Positions 22,837 to 35,204 of a stretch of 64,000 nucleotides of DNA are shown here, piece by piece; within the stretch, counting starts at the first letter, position 1; the number at the start of each line of letters is the position of its first letter. Source of the DNA: Corythucha ciliata (taxonomy: Eukaryota; Arthropoda; Insecta; Hemiptera; Tingidae); contig CM075937.1 in the NCBI GenBank assembly GCA_038030265.1, forward strand, positions 29,740,198-29,804,197. The letters are read 5' to 3'. Position numbers and translations under genes: made by a program. Under the pieces are notes generated by a model. The model was given only the letters and a program-made list of their open reading frames with translations, was not told the DNA's origin and did no database searches.

Positions 22837-23990
22837 TGTAACTTTCTTCCTACTATAACTGTTGTCGATTAGGTATACCCATGAAGACTATTACATTTCA
22901 ATCAATTCTTTTGTTTTTCTATTTGGAAAAGATTTGCAAACAATAATTTATCAACCAATTAGACACAGTAATTAGCATAGACACGATTCGTTACAAAAGA
23001 AAACAATTGAAATCTGCGGGTAGATCTAACTGATACGACGTTATACGTCAAACCCTTCGCGCTCAAGAAACGAAGAGAAAACAGACACTTTCCTCATCAT
23101 CACTTGCAATATACGGATATGGACTATAACCATAGTCATGCGTGGTCTAAATGGAATAAATGAATCTAAAATCCCAGGTGCTGAACAACAGCAAAAAACA
23201 AAACAAAACTTATCGTAAAACAAGGATCTGCTCTACCACGCCATTTATTCGTGAAAAATAAATATGAGGTATCCCTACAGAAAACGATCTTTCAGTTTCA
23301 AATCTTTAAGAACGCCATTGTTCTTCCTGCAACCCGCATAGTGGATCATCATTCTGTTTGAGCAAACAGAGACTGCGTGGGCGAATAAATAGGCTAGTGA
23401 TAAATTATGACTTATGAACCCCCCCCCCCCCCATCTCAGAAACCCCTCAATAGATAACCTCACATTATTTACATGACTAACTTCACTCTCATAACACAGT
23501 TTGAAAGTAAAAAGAATGCATTATAGATCATATCCGTAGAAGCTACATCCAGGCGCAGATCCAGTGGGGCGGCCCCCGTCATCACCAACAATGAACAAAA
23601 AAACAAGTTCAGTGTTCTTATTACAATGCTTATTCATCAACTTGAGCTTGAAACCCCGACTCGATTTCGAATACTTAAGCCCAGGGCTTAAGCTCAGGGC
23701 TGTTATGATTCGGAAAACGGTTCACGAGACTCTCAAAATGCTGCCGATCACGGTTGAAACACCTCTGAAGAGCGCGGCCTTGCGGCACCGCAACGCACCA
23801 CACTTGCGGCACTTAAAGTGGCAGGAAATGGAACCGTTATATGCCTTATCACTTTGGTTTTAGTCGATATTCACGACTTCCAACTTCCGAAATAGCTGCT
23901 TTTAAGATTCACATGCGCCGTTATTAAGGGAAGTTTCCATTAATCCACGGCCAAAATGTTTGAGTTCGAAATCGGGTAAGTCCGTGTCCG
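22837..23990. other. No gene recognised
   Basis: Contains a poly-C run (23419-23432) and one isolated CAGGCGCAGATCCAG terminus (23550) like that of the hAT-like MITEs. No gene can be supported. Confidence 0.4.
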
Positions 23991-23999
23991 CCAATTTAC

Positions 24000-26900
24000 A
24001 GCTAAAATGGAGAGAAGAGGCACCAGTGCCACCGAAACGGTTTCAATGAGGCGTAGCAGAATTCTTGAAGGCAGCATTATGGCTAAAATTAAGAAAAAGC
24101 GCTAATTCGCGAAAAAAGTGTGGGAGAGAGTTAATAATTGGGTAAAATTGAAAAATCACTAATACACAGCTGAAGTTGAGAAAAACGCCAATTCTCATCT
24201 AAAGGGTAGAAAAAACCAATTCCCGGCTTCTGGAAGGCAACATCGTAGCTAAAATGAAGAAAAAGGTCTAATCCATGGCACAAATTGGACAAAAATTGCT
24301 AATTTATGAGTAAAATTAAGTCAAATTACTGAATTCGCGGATAAAATGAGAGAAAGTTCTAATCGGCGCCTAAACTGAGAAAAACGCTAATTTTTTGATA
24401 AATGAAGAAAAAACGCTGATTAGCGGATAAAGTGTAGAAAAACGCAAATAAACTGCTAAAATTGAGAAAACACCAATGAGGAAGTAACACATTTTCCAAA
24501 ATCATGCTGTCGTGATAGCTTGGGTACCAAAACTCATGAAGACACGATCCATTCAATTAAAATCAGGCCCTATATTTTTTTTTTTTTTAATTTTTAAAAC
24601 TATTGGGTTGCGGGACCCATTTGAAATAGGCTAGATAGACTGATAACGTAATAACAGCATTCGCACGACTTTCACAATAGCTTCCCACAAATCAAACAAT
24701 AGGACTAAGAGAATGGGAAGGACAAGAAGGGGCAAGACATGAAAACAGCCTTGATGCGGAGGGTTGGGAGGGGGCACTACCACTTAACTACGTCACGAGT
24801 CACAGACCGACCGTTTAAGGTAACAAAAAAAATTGGCAAGTTTTATTATTTTGCTATAAATCGAAATCAATCATTTACGCACTAATATTCAATTCCTGGC
24901 CATATTTAGTCATTTTCTTTCGAAAAACAAAAATGTTCCATCGATTTTTATTTTTTATGTTACTTCCTCATTCACGCTTAAAATTTAGATAACACAAATT
25001 TACGGATTCTGAAGGCAACTTAGTAACTAAAATTGAAAAAAGCCGCTATTTCATGTCACAAATTAGAAAAGTAAAATTGTGGCAAAACACTAATTAGCGG
25101 CTATAAATTAGAAAAAATCAGCGATCAATCACTCAGCGAGCTCAGCTAATATTGAAAAAATGTCAATTCTCTATTTCTCGAGGCAACTTTGAGACTAAAA
25201 TTCTACTAACTAGGATTTTTGGTTTTAAATCGTTGATTCGTGGCTAATACTGAGAATAAGCGATCATTTGCCCCTAAAATTGAGAAAAATACACCAGTTC
25301 TTAGTGCAATCAGCACGACAGGGTATCTGAAGGCAACCCCAAGTTTCTTTAGGCCCTTATTAGAAAGGCAGAAATTAAGAAGATACGCAAAACAACAGCG
25401 ATGAATCACTCAGCAGGCTCAGCCAATGTTGACAAAAAAACGCCAATTCGTGGTTATAGTCAAGGCAACTTCATGACTAAAATAGAGAGAAGGCGATATA
25501 CTTCGCACGCGATAAATGAGACAAAAATCGCTAGGAAAATTCAGGAAAAGCTTTAATTCGTGACTAAAATTAAGGAAAAGCGCTAATTCGCAGCGGTTTG
25601 GAAAATTGAGAAAGGCGTAAATTCTCGGCTAAGGTTGACAAAAAACGCTCATTCGAGGCTAAAAAAAAGAAATCCAATCAGCGAATCAATTTGAGAAAAG
25701 CCGCTGGTTCCCCGGTGATAAAATCAAGGCCGGATCTGGCGGGGGGCTAGAGGGGGCAAACACATAAATAAACATTTTCAGGATAATTCAAACTAAAATA
25801 AATCACAAAAAATAATAAGTTCTTGCATTCAGCCCAAACATAATTTGACCCTTGCTTAGGTGCGCCCCACGTGAAAGACTAACGCTCACCTTGCTACGTC
25901 CCTGTACTGACGTTAGCCACAGCAGGATGGAACGAAGCGGAGAGTGAATAAAACCTCTAGGAGAGGAGGATAGGATACCCACCCCAACATAACTGTGTTA
26001 CCAGCTGCCTGCAGCAGAGCCGATAGACGTGATCTACAGCTCTCCTACCACCCCCAATTTGGCCAACGGCCTGGAAAGTTGCTATGTATGTAGTTCTATT
26101 GCCGCGGACCTCGATGGCCACAGGTAAACGCTGTTGTATAGGTTTGACCCACCTGACAATCGGACGTAACATGCTAGGAAAGAAAAGTCGGACAAAAAAA
26201 GAGGACAATTTTGACCTTTCCACGGACATTTAGAAAATGAGCCCGGGCGTCCCCGGACACCCCTAAAAGTAAAACATGTCAGGGGAAAGCAGGAAGTCTC
26301 ATCACCCTAGCCCCCAACGCTTACAGTCCTCTGTCTCATTGTGAACCAATTCGTTCTATACGGATTCGAAGAATGTTCCAGACAATATCAGCGATATTTG
26401 TGGCCAAAATTGAAGAAATTGACGGACTATTTGAGGATCATCATCATGCAGTTGCTTCATTGCAACGGAAAGGAAGTTTGATGATCGGTAAAGACATTGA
26501 TTTTTTAGGGGAAACGCGAAATTCGTGGCTAAAGTTGACAAAAGGCACTCATTCTCAGCTTAATAGAGAAAAACGCCAATTCTCGGAGCAACACGAATAA
26601 ATTCGCTATTTCGCGACTAAAATAGAGTGCAAGCTTGTAATTCACGTCTTAAATTAATAAATTTTTCGTGGCTAAAATTATAAAAGCTCTAGTTCGTGAC
26701 AAAATTGAGAAAAATACACCAGTTCTTAGTGCAATCAGCACGACAGGGTATCTGAAGGCAACCCCAAGTTTCTTTAGGCCCTTATGCTAAAATTGAGGAA
26801 AAGCGCTAATTCGCAGCGGTTTGGAAAATTGAGAAAGGCGTAAATTCTCGGCTAAGGTTGACAAAAAACGCTCATTCGAGGCTAAAAAAAAGAAATCCAA

Positions 26901-28080
26901 TCAGCGAATCAATTTGAGAAAAGCCGCTGGTTCCCCGGTGATAAAATCAAGGCCGGATCTGGCGGGGGGCTAGAGGGGGCAAACACATAAATAAACATTT
27001 TCAGGATAATTCAAACTAAAATAAATCACAAAAAATAATAAGTTCTTGCATTCAGCCCAAACATAATTTGACCCTTGCTTAGGTGCGCCCCACGTGAAAG
27101 ACTAACGCTCACCTTGCTACGTCCCTGTACTGACGTTAGCCACAGCAGGATGGAACGAAGCGGAGAGTGAATAAAACCTCTAGGAGAGGAGGATAGGATA
27201 CCCACCCCAACATAACTGTGTTACCAGCTGCCTGCAGCAGAGCCGATAGACGTGATCTACAGCTCTCCTACCACCCCCAATTTGGCCAACGGCCTGGAAA
27301 GTTGCTATGTATGTAGTTCTATTGCCGCGGACCTCGATGGCCACAGGTAAACGCTGTTGTATAGGTTTGACCCACCTGACAATCGGACGTAACATGCTAG
27401 GAAAGAAAAGTCGGACAAAAAAAGAGGACAATTTTGACCTTTCCACGGACATTTAGAAAATGAGCCCGGGCGTCCCCGGACACCCCTAAAAGTAAAACAT
27501 GTCAGGGGAAAGCAGGAAGTCTCATCACCCTAGCCCCCAACGCTTACAGTCCTCTGTCTCATTGTGAACCAATTCGTTCTATACGGATTCGAAGAATGTT
27601 CCAGACAATATCAGCGATATTTGTGGCCAAAATTGAAGAAATTGACGGACTATTTGAGGATCATCATCATGCAGTTGCTTCATTGCAACGGAAAGGAAGT
27701 TTGATGATCGGTAAAGACATTGATTTTTTAGGGGAAACGCGAAATTCGTGGCTAAAGTTGACAAAAGGCACTCATTCTCAGCTTAATAGAGAAAAACGCC
27801 AATTCTCGGAGCAACACGAATAAATTCGCTATTTCGCGACTAAAATAGAGTGCAAGCTTGTAATTCACGTCTTAAATTAATAAATTTTTCGTGGCTAAAA
27901 TTATAAAAGCTCTAGTTCGTGACAAAATTGAGAAAAATGCCCTCATTCGCTATAAAAAGAAAATAAGAAAAAAAGCTAATTTTACGTGGCTGAAACTGCG
28001 ATAAACCGCTAATTCCTGGCTAAAATTGAGAAAACGCCAATTCACGTTTCTTACAGACAAGCTCGAGGCTAAAATTTATA
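24000..28080 (+). repeat. Degenerate ~30-bp ladder repeat (CTAAAATTGAGAAAAACGC)
   Basis: Dozens of imperfect units close to CTAAAATTGAGAAAAACGCT followed by AATTCGTGG recur at roughly 28-35 bp spacing, for example 24087, 24305-24475, 25080-25270, 25500-25700 and 27880-28040. Spacing and sequence vary widely, so it is an old minisatellite. The array is interrupted at 25730-26360 by a non-ladder block, which is duplicated. Confidence 0.75.
25277..27925 (+). repeat. Nearly perfect ~1.4-kb tandem duplication
   Basis: 25277-25358 (82 bp) reappears at 26702-26783, and 25562-26701 reappears at 26785-27924 (offset 1223). The intervening 25359-25561 (~203 bp) is absent from the second copy. Three open frames of 90, 61 and 75 codons in copy 1 are residue-for-residue the same in copy 2, so identity is close to complete. 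The only differences noticed are two bases at the junction. Recent duplication or an assembly artefact are both possible. Confidence 0.95.
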
Positions 28081-28344
28081 CGGCTGCTACACCAAGGATA
28101 TACGTATAGTGTGATTTGTAGTATAGTTTGATGGAGCACGTCAATAACGAACCGGTTTCGGCTAGGGGCAGATCTATGGAGTGGACGGAGGGGCGTTTTG
28201 GAAACACGATTAAGGTATTTGCGAACAATGCGAGGCATGAGTGATTGTTTCCACTGCACGTGTAACATGTTCGCGAACAATTAGCGTTCAGTGGACACGC
28301 GGCTTAAGACGATACGATCTATTTTAGAATTCGGAGTTGCTCAA
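28081..28344. other. No gene recognised
   Basis: Unique-looking spacer between the ladder repeat and the next repeat block; no supported feature. Confidence 0.4.
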
Positions 28345-29240
28345 TCAAAAGGCCAATTCCACATTATAAAAAGCCAATTTCGTAGGAGTTAACTTTCTCC
28401 GAAAAAAAAAAAAAAGCAATCTCACGGGTTTTGGTCCCGCATCAAATTGTTAGCCATTCAGCTGTTTGGCTTCATTCGAAGTCTCATACTACGGCATACA
28501 TGCGGAATTTATTGGAGATTGAAACGCGAGTCTTTGAAAACCAGGGTGGGTGCAGAAACAAGTCGCAAAAGTGTGGGCTCAGTAGTATACGAGGGTTGAT
28601 TGGAGGGGGGTCGAGGAATCCTCCCTGCAGCTCCCCCTTCAAAAACACAATATAATAGTGCCGCGCCGGCCGTTTGGATCTTTTAAAAACAAAATGTCGC
28701 GAATGTTGCACGCCAGAAACCCCAATTTTGTGGGGTTGGCTCCCTATAAAGGCCAACTTCACGGATTTCACCCGTTTGAAATAAAAAGTCGCAAGGTATT
28801 AGCTGTTTCTAAAGAGCGATATTGCGGTTTCGGTTATAAAAAGCCAACTTCGCGGGGTTGACCCATTCAAAAATCCAGTCTCACCCGGTTAAATTAAAAA
28901 AATAAAATAAAATAAAATAAAATCCACTGGTTTGGAACCTTCACAAAAGCAATTCCGCGGGTTGGGCTCTTTCTGAGTCCAAATCCACAATCCATTCTAC
29001 GGTTTTGGCTAATTCAATAATATAACTAGTTTTGCCTTTAGCAACTCAAAAAATTTGATTCCATCCATCGGTTTGTCTTCTTCAAAAATCTTCCTCATCA
29101 GAAAGAACAATGTCACGTCTAAAAAACTCACACCTCAAAGTAAAAAAAAAATCGATTTCACACCTTTGAAATCAAATGGTTCGAACCCAATATCACGGGA
29201 TGGGCACGCCCAAAAAACCAATTTCGTGGGTTTTTGACGG
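28345..29240 (-). repeat. Degenerate ~40-bp GCGAAATT repeat, locus 4 (reverse)
   Basis: Units such as AAAAAGCCAATTTCGTAGGA, AAAAGCCAACTTCGCGGGG, AAAGCAATTCCGCGGGTTGG and AAAAACCAATTTCGTGGGTT are the reverse complement of the repeat at loci 1-3. The block is interrupted by a MITE fragment at 28490-28640. It also holds a (AAAAT)n run near 28895-28920. Confidence 0.7.
28490..28640. mobile_element. Half copy of the GGGGGAGTTGC (piggyBac-like) MITE
   Basis: Shares AAAACCAGG, GGTGCAGAAA, GGAGGGGGGTCGAGGAATC and GCAGCTCCCCC in the same order as the right arm of the element at 40853-41222. The left arm is missing. Confidence 0.65.
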
Positions 29241-30126
29241 TCTGTATGCCTCCCAAAAATTTCGCAAGGACATCAATCACAATGATGAATTCTAACCTAT
29301 TCAAGTTACGTCTTGAGCAGTTTTGCGGACTATTGACGATAAATTAGAAATGAAATGTCACTTCGTACGGTCAAAATAAAAAGAAAAGAAATTTTTCCCT
29401 GAGCTTTCTTGATTTTGAAATGCTCCGTTATGTAAGTACCTACCTAAGTAAGCGAGAAGTCGTCTTCTTGTTCTTTTTTCCTTCTGTGCGGTTGCAAGCC
29501 TACCTTGAATATTAAGATTAAACGGCGTGACAAAAAAAATCAAGGTGCCAATACCAAAGACTAGCTTACCTTCTTCCTTCTCCAGGAAATCAGGAAGGAT
29601 TTGTTCCCCATTAAAATGTATTTCTTCCAATTTAATATGTAATTAACTTGAATCAAACATTGCATTTTTGAAATTCGAGCTAAATCCATTAATGATCTGT
29701 CATGCTGAAGGTCCTTGGCAACACTTACTATTAAAACATTTTTCTGATTTTGAAAACAACGATGCGTTTTTTTGATTGATTTTCAATGAGTAGATCAAGT
29801 TTATTAGTTCAAGGCCACGTCTTTTGAAACTTGAAGAGTGTAACGTGCTATTATTGAAGGGAAAAAATGATTTTTTTTTTTTTTATTTAAAAAATGTGCG
29901 GATGAACACTGTTTTTGTTGAGCTTGTTTTGCCGGATCGTACATCGCATCAGTCAAGGGCACTTTTTATTCTTTCGTATTTTTACGCTTCAGGCATAGAT
30001 TTAAGCCCGTGACCAAAGACATTTTCATAGTACTGATGATAATTACAAGGGTAAAATGAAAAGTAGTACTGTCGGGCTTAGTTCACGCTTTTTCTAAACT
30101 AATTTGTCTTTTTTTTTACTTTCAGA
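29241..30126. other. Region upstream of the Gly-rich secreted protein gene
   Basis: No gene or repeat is recognised. A T-rich tract ending TTTACTTTCAG just before the start codon (30109-30125) looks like a 3' splice site, so the gene probably has a non-coding first exon in this stretch. Confidence 0.45.
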
Positions 30127-32230
30127 ATGAAGACTCAAATTGCGTTGTTATTGACAGTTTTCGCCGTGGCCAGAGGCGCACCGAATCATCTGAAGACGGT
30201 GGTGGTTGAAAAAAATGTGAGTATTTTCCGGGAAAGTGTGCAATGAAAAACGGGACTTTTGTTCCTCGGAATACCGAAGTTATAACAGGTTGTTTTTTTA
30301 TTTAATTTCTTTGTGTTTGGACGTTGGGTGTTTTTTTAATTTTTGTTATTTACACTTTTAACACTCTTAGGTATGTACGCTCACGAGGCGAACAGAATCA
30401 TAAAAAGTAAAGGTCAATTCAGACTATTCGGACGTGACGTGGGAACAAGCTGTCCCACGTTTGATATAAAAGGCTTTTGTATGATAACGTTCCCACTGCT
30501 CGGACACACATCATCCCACGTCACGTCAGACACAAACGAACAAAAGCCTTTTCTGGAATTTTGTACACACATGGGACAGCGTCTTCCCACGTCACGTCCG
30601 AGTAGTCTGTAGCGACCTTAACATTACAATCAAAAAATGGCACAGCAGCGCTTAAACTGGCATCGCGTTAATGCGTTAAAGTTTTACAGCTGCGCCTGCA
30701 CGCGCGATATCTTACTGGAATGTACCCAATAATTAATAATTACATTCGTCTACGTAGCACATGAGTTCCACTTTTGAGGAAGCCTTAATAGCTTAATTTG
30801 ACTTGTAAACACTTCGCCAAATACATGCTTGCCCCAATCACTTCCGTTTACCCCATTTTAAATTTTCATAATATATCCCAATGAAAATAAGTCGCTTTTT
30901 CAACAGATCGTAGTCCCAGCCTCTACTGGCGGTGGTCTTGGTGCTTCTGCCTCCTGGGGAGGGTATTCAGCTTCAGCCGGTATGTAACTAACTTTTTAAA
31001 AAAATAACGAGAAACATGCCATAAATTAAATTGAAATATCTGCACTTCAAAGGACTTGGTGGTGGCGCCAATGGAGGAGGACTGTTTGCCGGAGCTAGTG
31101 CACCCGGTGGATCAGCTGGAGCCGGTAGAATTTCAAACATCTGGTAAAGCACTGACACGAATAAGTATAACATGACGTTGGCTTCCAGGTCTAGGCGGAG
31201 GTACGTCAGCATCAGCCGGAGCGAGTGCCGGAGCCACCGACGGTAGCGCTGGTGGACACGTTAACGGAGGCGGCTTTTTCGACAACATCTTCAACGTATG
31301 TCTTGAACCTGCGGGAGGGGGGGGGGCAAGTACGAGTGGTTGTGATCATTTTAGCACGGCGCAATCCCATCAGAAGTAACATTGCTGTCACGTGGAAACC
31401 GCCAGTGTTTTTACATTTTACAACTCTTCGTACGTGGGCCTTTCGAGGCTTACACGGATTATCAAACCTTGTTTTTGTGTGTTATTAGATTCCCATTTCG
31501 GTGCTGAAAGCGGTAAACAAGCACGTGAATAGCCAAAAAGGTAAATAACCTTCAAGCTGCTTCATTACTTGCACGCTTCACACATTTTTTGTAGCACTCA
31601 TTGTTACTTGCTGACAAAAATTTTCATTTCAAAGTAATCAATTTTCGTTTTTCTGGGAATTATAAAAATCAGATTCATCTGTCAGTTCTATCAGGAAACA
31701 CAGATTATGCAGAAGACGAGGCACATGCCATAATCAGAACGAGTCTGACACAGGTTTGACTCGACTAATTATCCATTTTGAGTTTTTTTCATTATTAACA
31801 CATCATGCTCAGGATATTCAAAAATGTAATGCAATCTTTGTGTCTTAAAGCAACAATGTTTTTTTTTATCGTTCGAAAGGAGGCGCCATAAGAGTCCAGG
31901 GGCACGGTAACGTTCACGGTGGAAATGGTGGAGGAGCGACAGCCAGTGCCGGTGCATCGGCCGGCGGCTCGGGTGCATCAGCCAATGCCGACGCATCGAC
32001 TCGTGACTCAGGTATCGCTCACGACAGCTCTTCAATTTCGGGATCTGCCTCAGCCACTAAATACGACAGTGCTTTCGCTGTAAGTGATGAACCCTTGGGA
32101 CGCGGGAGTATAGTGCTGCAAAAGCCGATAATTTATTTCAAATACCTACCCGTAATTTGCCTATTTCATGTTTCAGATCCCAATAGCCGCACTTCAGTCC
32201 GTAAACCAGTTTTTAAACGGAGGAAAATAA
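30127..32230 (+). CDS. Gly/Ala/Ser-rich secreted protein with two IPI cassettes
   Basis: Seven GT-AG exons join in one frame: 30127-30216, 30907-30979, 31053-31124, 31189-31295, 31489-31540, 31880-32079 and 32177-32230 (215 residues). Residues 1-18 (MKTQIALLLTVFAVARGA) form a signal peptide. Two low-complexity Gly/Ala/Ser blocks (about 31-110 and 132-190) each end in a short non-repetitive segment, followed after a phase-0 intron by IPISVLKAVNKHVNSQK (115-131) and IPIAALQSVNQFLNGGK (199-215). No cysteine in the mature chain. A MITE sits in intron 1. The product is not recognised; composition resembles Gly-rich saliva, silk, cuticle or antimicrobial proteins without any diagnostic motif. Exon choice depends on splice consensus and unbroken composition. 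Transcript support is not available. Confidence 0.7.
30411..30618. mobile_element. PIF/Harbinger-like MITE in intron 1, TAA duplication
   Basis: Ends AGGTCAATTCAGACTATTCG and AGTAGTCTGTAGCGACCT are inverted repeats that continue into GGACGTGACGTGGGA. TAA flanks both sides (30408-30410 and 30619-30621). A second family member is at 34507-34754. Confidence 0.85.
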
Positions 32231-32327
32231 GCAATGTTTTTATACAATCATTTTTCCGGAAAAACAATTATTAATATTATTTTATCTTATTTATCTCATT
32301 TTTTTACAAGTTTTGTTATGGTAAACG

Positions 32328-32333
32328 AATAAA
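32328..32333 (+). terminator. AATAAA polyadenylation signal
   Basis: AATAAA about 100 bp after the stop codon of the Gly-rich secreted protein gene, a normal 3' UTR length. Confidence 0.6.
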
Positions 32334-32723
32334 TTGTTAATTTCCTTTAGAGGCAGAATAATTTTAATGTATTGAAAAAAAATGGGGGAAAAAAACCTTG
32401 AAGCTTATTACTCAATAATGCGTTCCTATGGAAGAAGATTCCAAAACACTTCCTCCTTCTTCATCGTGTGTTCATCTATATGGACTCGCATCGCAAAAGA
32501 AGAAATCTGTAGCCGGAAACAAAAACAAAATAGCTGTTCAATCAAACTACCTGCCTACTTCACCTTCAAATAAACAACATTCTGAACGAACTAAGCATAC
32601 CAATTGAATGCAAATCAAGATGACTATTCACTTTATCCAAGATTCGAATTCGAACAGTGGTGACAATTTTATCACTTGGGTTTGAGCCGAATTAGTTCAT
32701 TCAACCTTTTCTTTCCTCCAGAG
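32334..32723. other. No gene recognised
   Basis: Intergenic AT-rich sequence; nothing supported. Confidence 0.4.
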
Positions 32724-33001
32724 CAGGCGCGTAGCCAGGGGGGAGGGTCCACCGGGTCCGGACCCCCCCCCCCCAAATTTCAGATTTATTTCCCATGTTC
32801 TGAAGAAGACTTTTTATTTTCAATTTCTCCGCTGACGCATTGGAATAATATCGCACAATAATAATAATAGTAATGATAATATTAATAATATGTAGTTAAA
32901 AACTGAAAAGACCAGGCATAGAGTGGAAATACCCCCCCCCCCCCGACGCACCGGACCTTCATCGGACCCCCCCCCCCAAATAAATCCTGGCTACGCGCCT
33001 G
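32724..33001. mobile_element. 278-bp hAT-like MITE, perfect 8-bp duplication
   Basis: The termini CAGGCGCGTAGCCAGG and CCTGGCTACGCGCCTG are perfect inverted repeats. CTCCAGAG flanks both sides (32716-32723 and 33002-33009), an exact 8-bp target-site duplication typical of hAT insertions. G/C homopolymer runs follow each terminus and the centre is AT-rich. Confidence 0.92.
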
Positions 33002-33009
33002 CTCCAGAG

Positions 33010-33329
33010 CACTGTAGAAGTAGATCGGTTTACGCATCATCAAAGAAACATAAAGCACACAGCGCTATACTCTCTCTGTCAACTGCGGTCACTGGTCAGA
33101 CTCAGTCTGATTCTTCCTTATCTCGATCCGTAGAACACAGAAGAGAAATGGAGTTTCATAGGTTGTTATTCTAAAAAATAATTGCACAGACCGAAATCAT
33201 CCAAGATCCTAATTCATCCACCGAAATCTTTTCGAATAGAGGTAATTCCTGCGCTGAGAAGAATCTACATCAGCCACGACTAGAAAAATAAAAGATTGAT
33301 TTGTCTTTGCAAGATTAATTTCCGACGAG
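33010..33329. other. No gene recognised
   Basis: Continuation of the interrupted host sequence; no gene signal. Confidence 0.4.
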
Positions 33330-33525
33330 CGAAATTCTCAAAATTTGTTTTTAGAAAGAGCTGAATTGGCGAATTGCTTTTTACAATAGGGCAACCACGT
33401 ACGGAGTCACAACCGTTGAGATTGGGGTTTTGTGAGCAATGATTCACAAAAGTTTGGGGTTCGAAAGGGCCAACCTGTGAAACGTATTTCTCAAAGTGCG
33501 AAATTGGGGTTGAACGGGGAGCGAA
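33330..33525 (+). repeat. Degenerate ~40-bp GCGAAATT repeat, locus 5
   Basis: GAGCGAAATTCTCAAAATTTG, GAATTGGCGAATTGC and AGTGCGAAATTGGGGTTGAA at about 40-50 bp spacing. Confidence 0.5.
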
Positions 33526-34506
33526 ATCTTCAGATTCTAGCCATCGACGTAACCAGGACCGTAAACTGGAGAAGGTGACTCAGGAATCATCTGTTTCGTG
33601 TTCGCGGTTACAATGAGTAACGGTCACGCTTAGGTTGTAATTTGGAGGATCTTGCCTCTCCCTGGAAAATGTTTCGTAGCGGCCCAGTCCACCAATAAAA
33701 TTCACACGTATTTCTCAAGTCAAGTAAAGTGAAAGGTAAAGATACAGAACTGACAACTGAGTCCACAGTTTTATTGACACTTGGCTTAGTGACGCATGCC
33801 ACGTGGTGGTTCAAGAATCATGAATGACCATGCCAAAAGAAGGCAAGTGGGGGAGGAGGCGGGCTCATAGTGGACGAGAGGGACTAAATTATAGGTGCTG
33901 GGAACAAAATCCCTATCACAAATTCTTGGTGACCCCACGCAATGCCCACCCCCCCAACCTTTGGGCAGCCCGCTTGACAATGCTGCGAGAAAGGTTTTGA
34001 AATGTAGCAACAATTCATATAGTTATAGAGATTTTATATAAAAAAATATTAATATTGAAGAAATTTTCGATGAATTTTAAAAATAGAATCATTGAAATAC
34101 TGAAATTAAGATTTCAGAAGTGTACACACAGATAGAGGGGGGTTGATCTCTTGAGCAAGGGGCTAAGTCCCTCTAAACATTTTAGACTAACTCCGCCCCT
34201 ATGGTCCCACGCAGTATTGGGTCGAAGCCCCTCTTTTTGCTTTTGCCAATACATCGGCCTTCTCGTTCCACAGGACACCCTCAAGCCCCCCCCCCTTCGG
34301 TACCCAACCTAAGGTCACTTCATTCCGTCTTTTCTGTAAATCCCCGATACGTCTCCTGCAGCCCACCGCCACCCTCGATTTTACTAACGGCCTGTTCATG
34401 GCACCGAGGGCAGTCCGGCTGTCGAAGGATATCGTTCTATTCGCCTATTCGTTGTGCCCCCATTTTCTGCAATTCCATCGAACATGACTCGGTAAGGCTA
34501 GTGTTA
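33526..34506. other. No gene recognised
   Basis: Mixed sequence with C-rich parts (33940-33970, 34280-34400). Frames such as 34201-34512 (+) are proline-rich by base composition only. Confidence 0.4.
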
Positions 34507-34754
34507 AGGTAAATACATACTATTCGGACGTGACGTGGGAACACGCATTCCTATACGTGGGATATAAAATTCCAGCACAGGCTTTTGTTTGTTAACGTTC
34601 ACATTGCTGGGACACGCATCATCCCGCGTGTTCCCACGTCACGTCAGAGCAACGTGAACACTGAACACAAAGAAACAAAAGCGTTTTCTGGAATTTTTTA
34701 TCACACTTGGGAATGCCTGATCCCACGTCACGTCCGAGTAGTCTGTATTGACCT
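34507..34754. mobile_element. PIF/Harbinger-like MITE, TTA duplication
   Basis: Ends AGGTAAATACATACTATTCG and CGAGTAGTCTGTATTGACCT, then GGACGTGACGTGGGA and TCCCACGTCACGTCC. TTA flanks both sides (34504-34506 and 34755-34757). Same family as the intronic copy at 30411. Confidence 0.85.
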
Positions 34755-35204
34755 TTAGGTTCGGCCACAATGTGTCAATAGGTTTGTTCCAGCGAGGAGT
34801 TCAGAACTGCTCGTGCGTGTGTGATACGAAAAAAGCGTTCCAGCAAGCTTATTTCAAAACATATTACCAACTATTCTCTGTTCCAACAGAGTCGACAAGT
34901 CCTGGGGAGGACTGTGGCCTGTGAATATAGTAAATAAACAGTTTAGCATTAACGATAAAATATAAACGAGAGGATTGAGATCCTTTTATATTTCATAACA
35001 AGAAACTCCACACCACTCATGTAAAAACCATAGCACTACTGCTGGTCGAGCATCAGGAATAGTGAATAATGGATCGTACATGGATGGTACGAGTGAACCC
35101 CCAGGATATTCATCATTTAAGTTCAGCGTTGAGAATGTCTGAGAACTACTGTGTCCTAAAACAGAAAAATATGAGAGTATGGTTATGGTGGTTCTTGAAT
35201 ATGA
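34755..35204. other. No gene recognised
   Basis: Intergenic sequence with no supported feature. Confidence 0.4.

Noticed and set aside
25957..27452. Identical 90-codon minus-strand frames at 25957 and 27180 as a duplicated gene pair
   Set aside because: Their identity is explained by the recent DNA duplication. No domain, signal peptide or splice context supports coding function.
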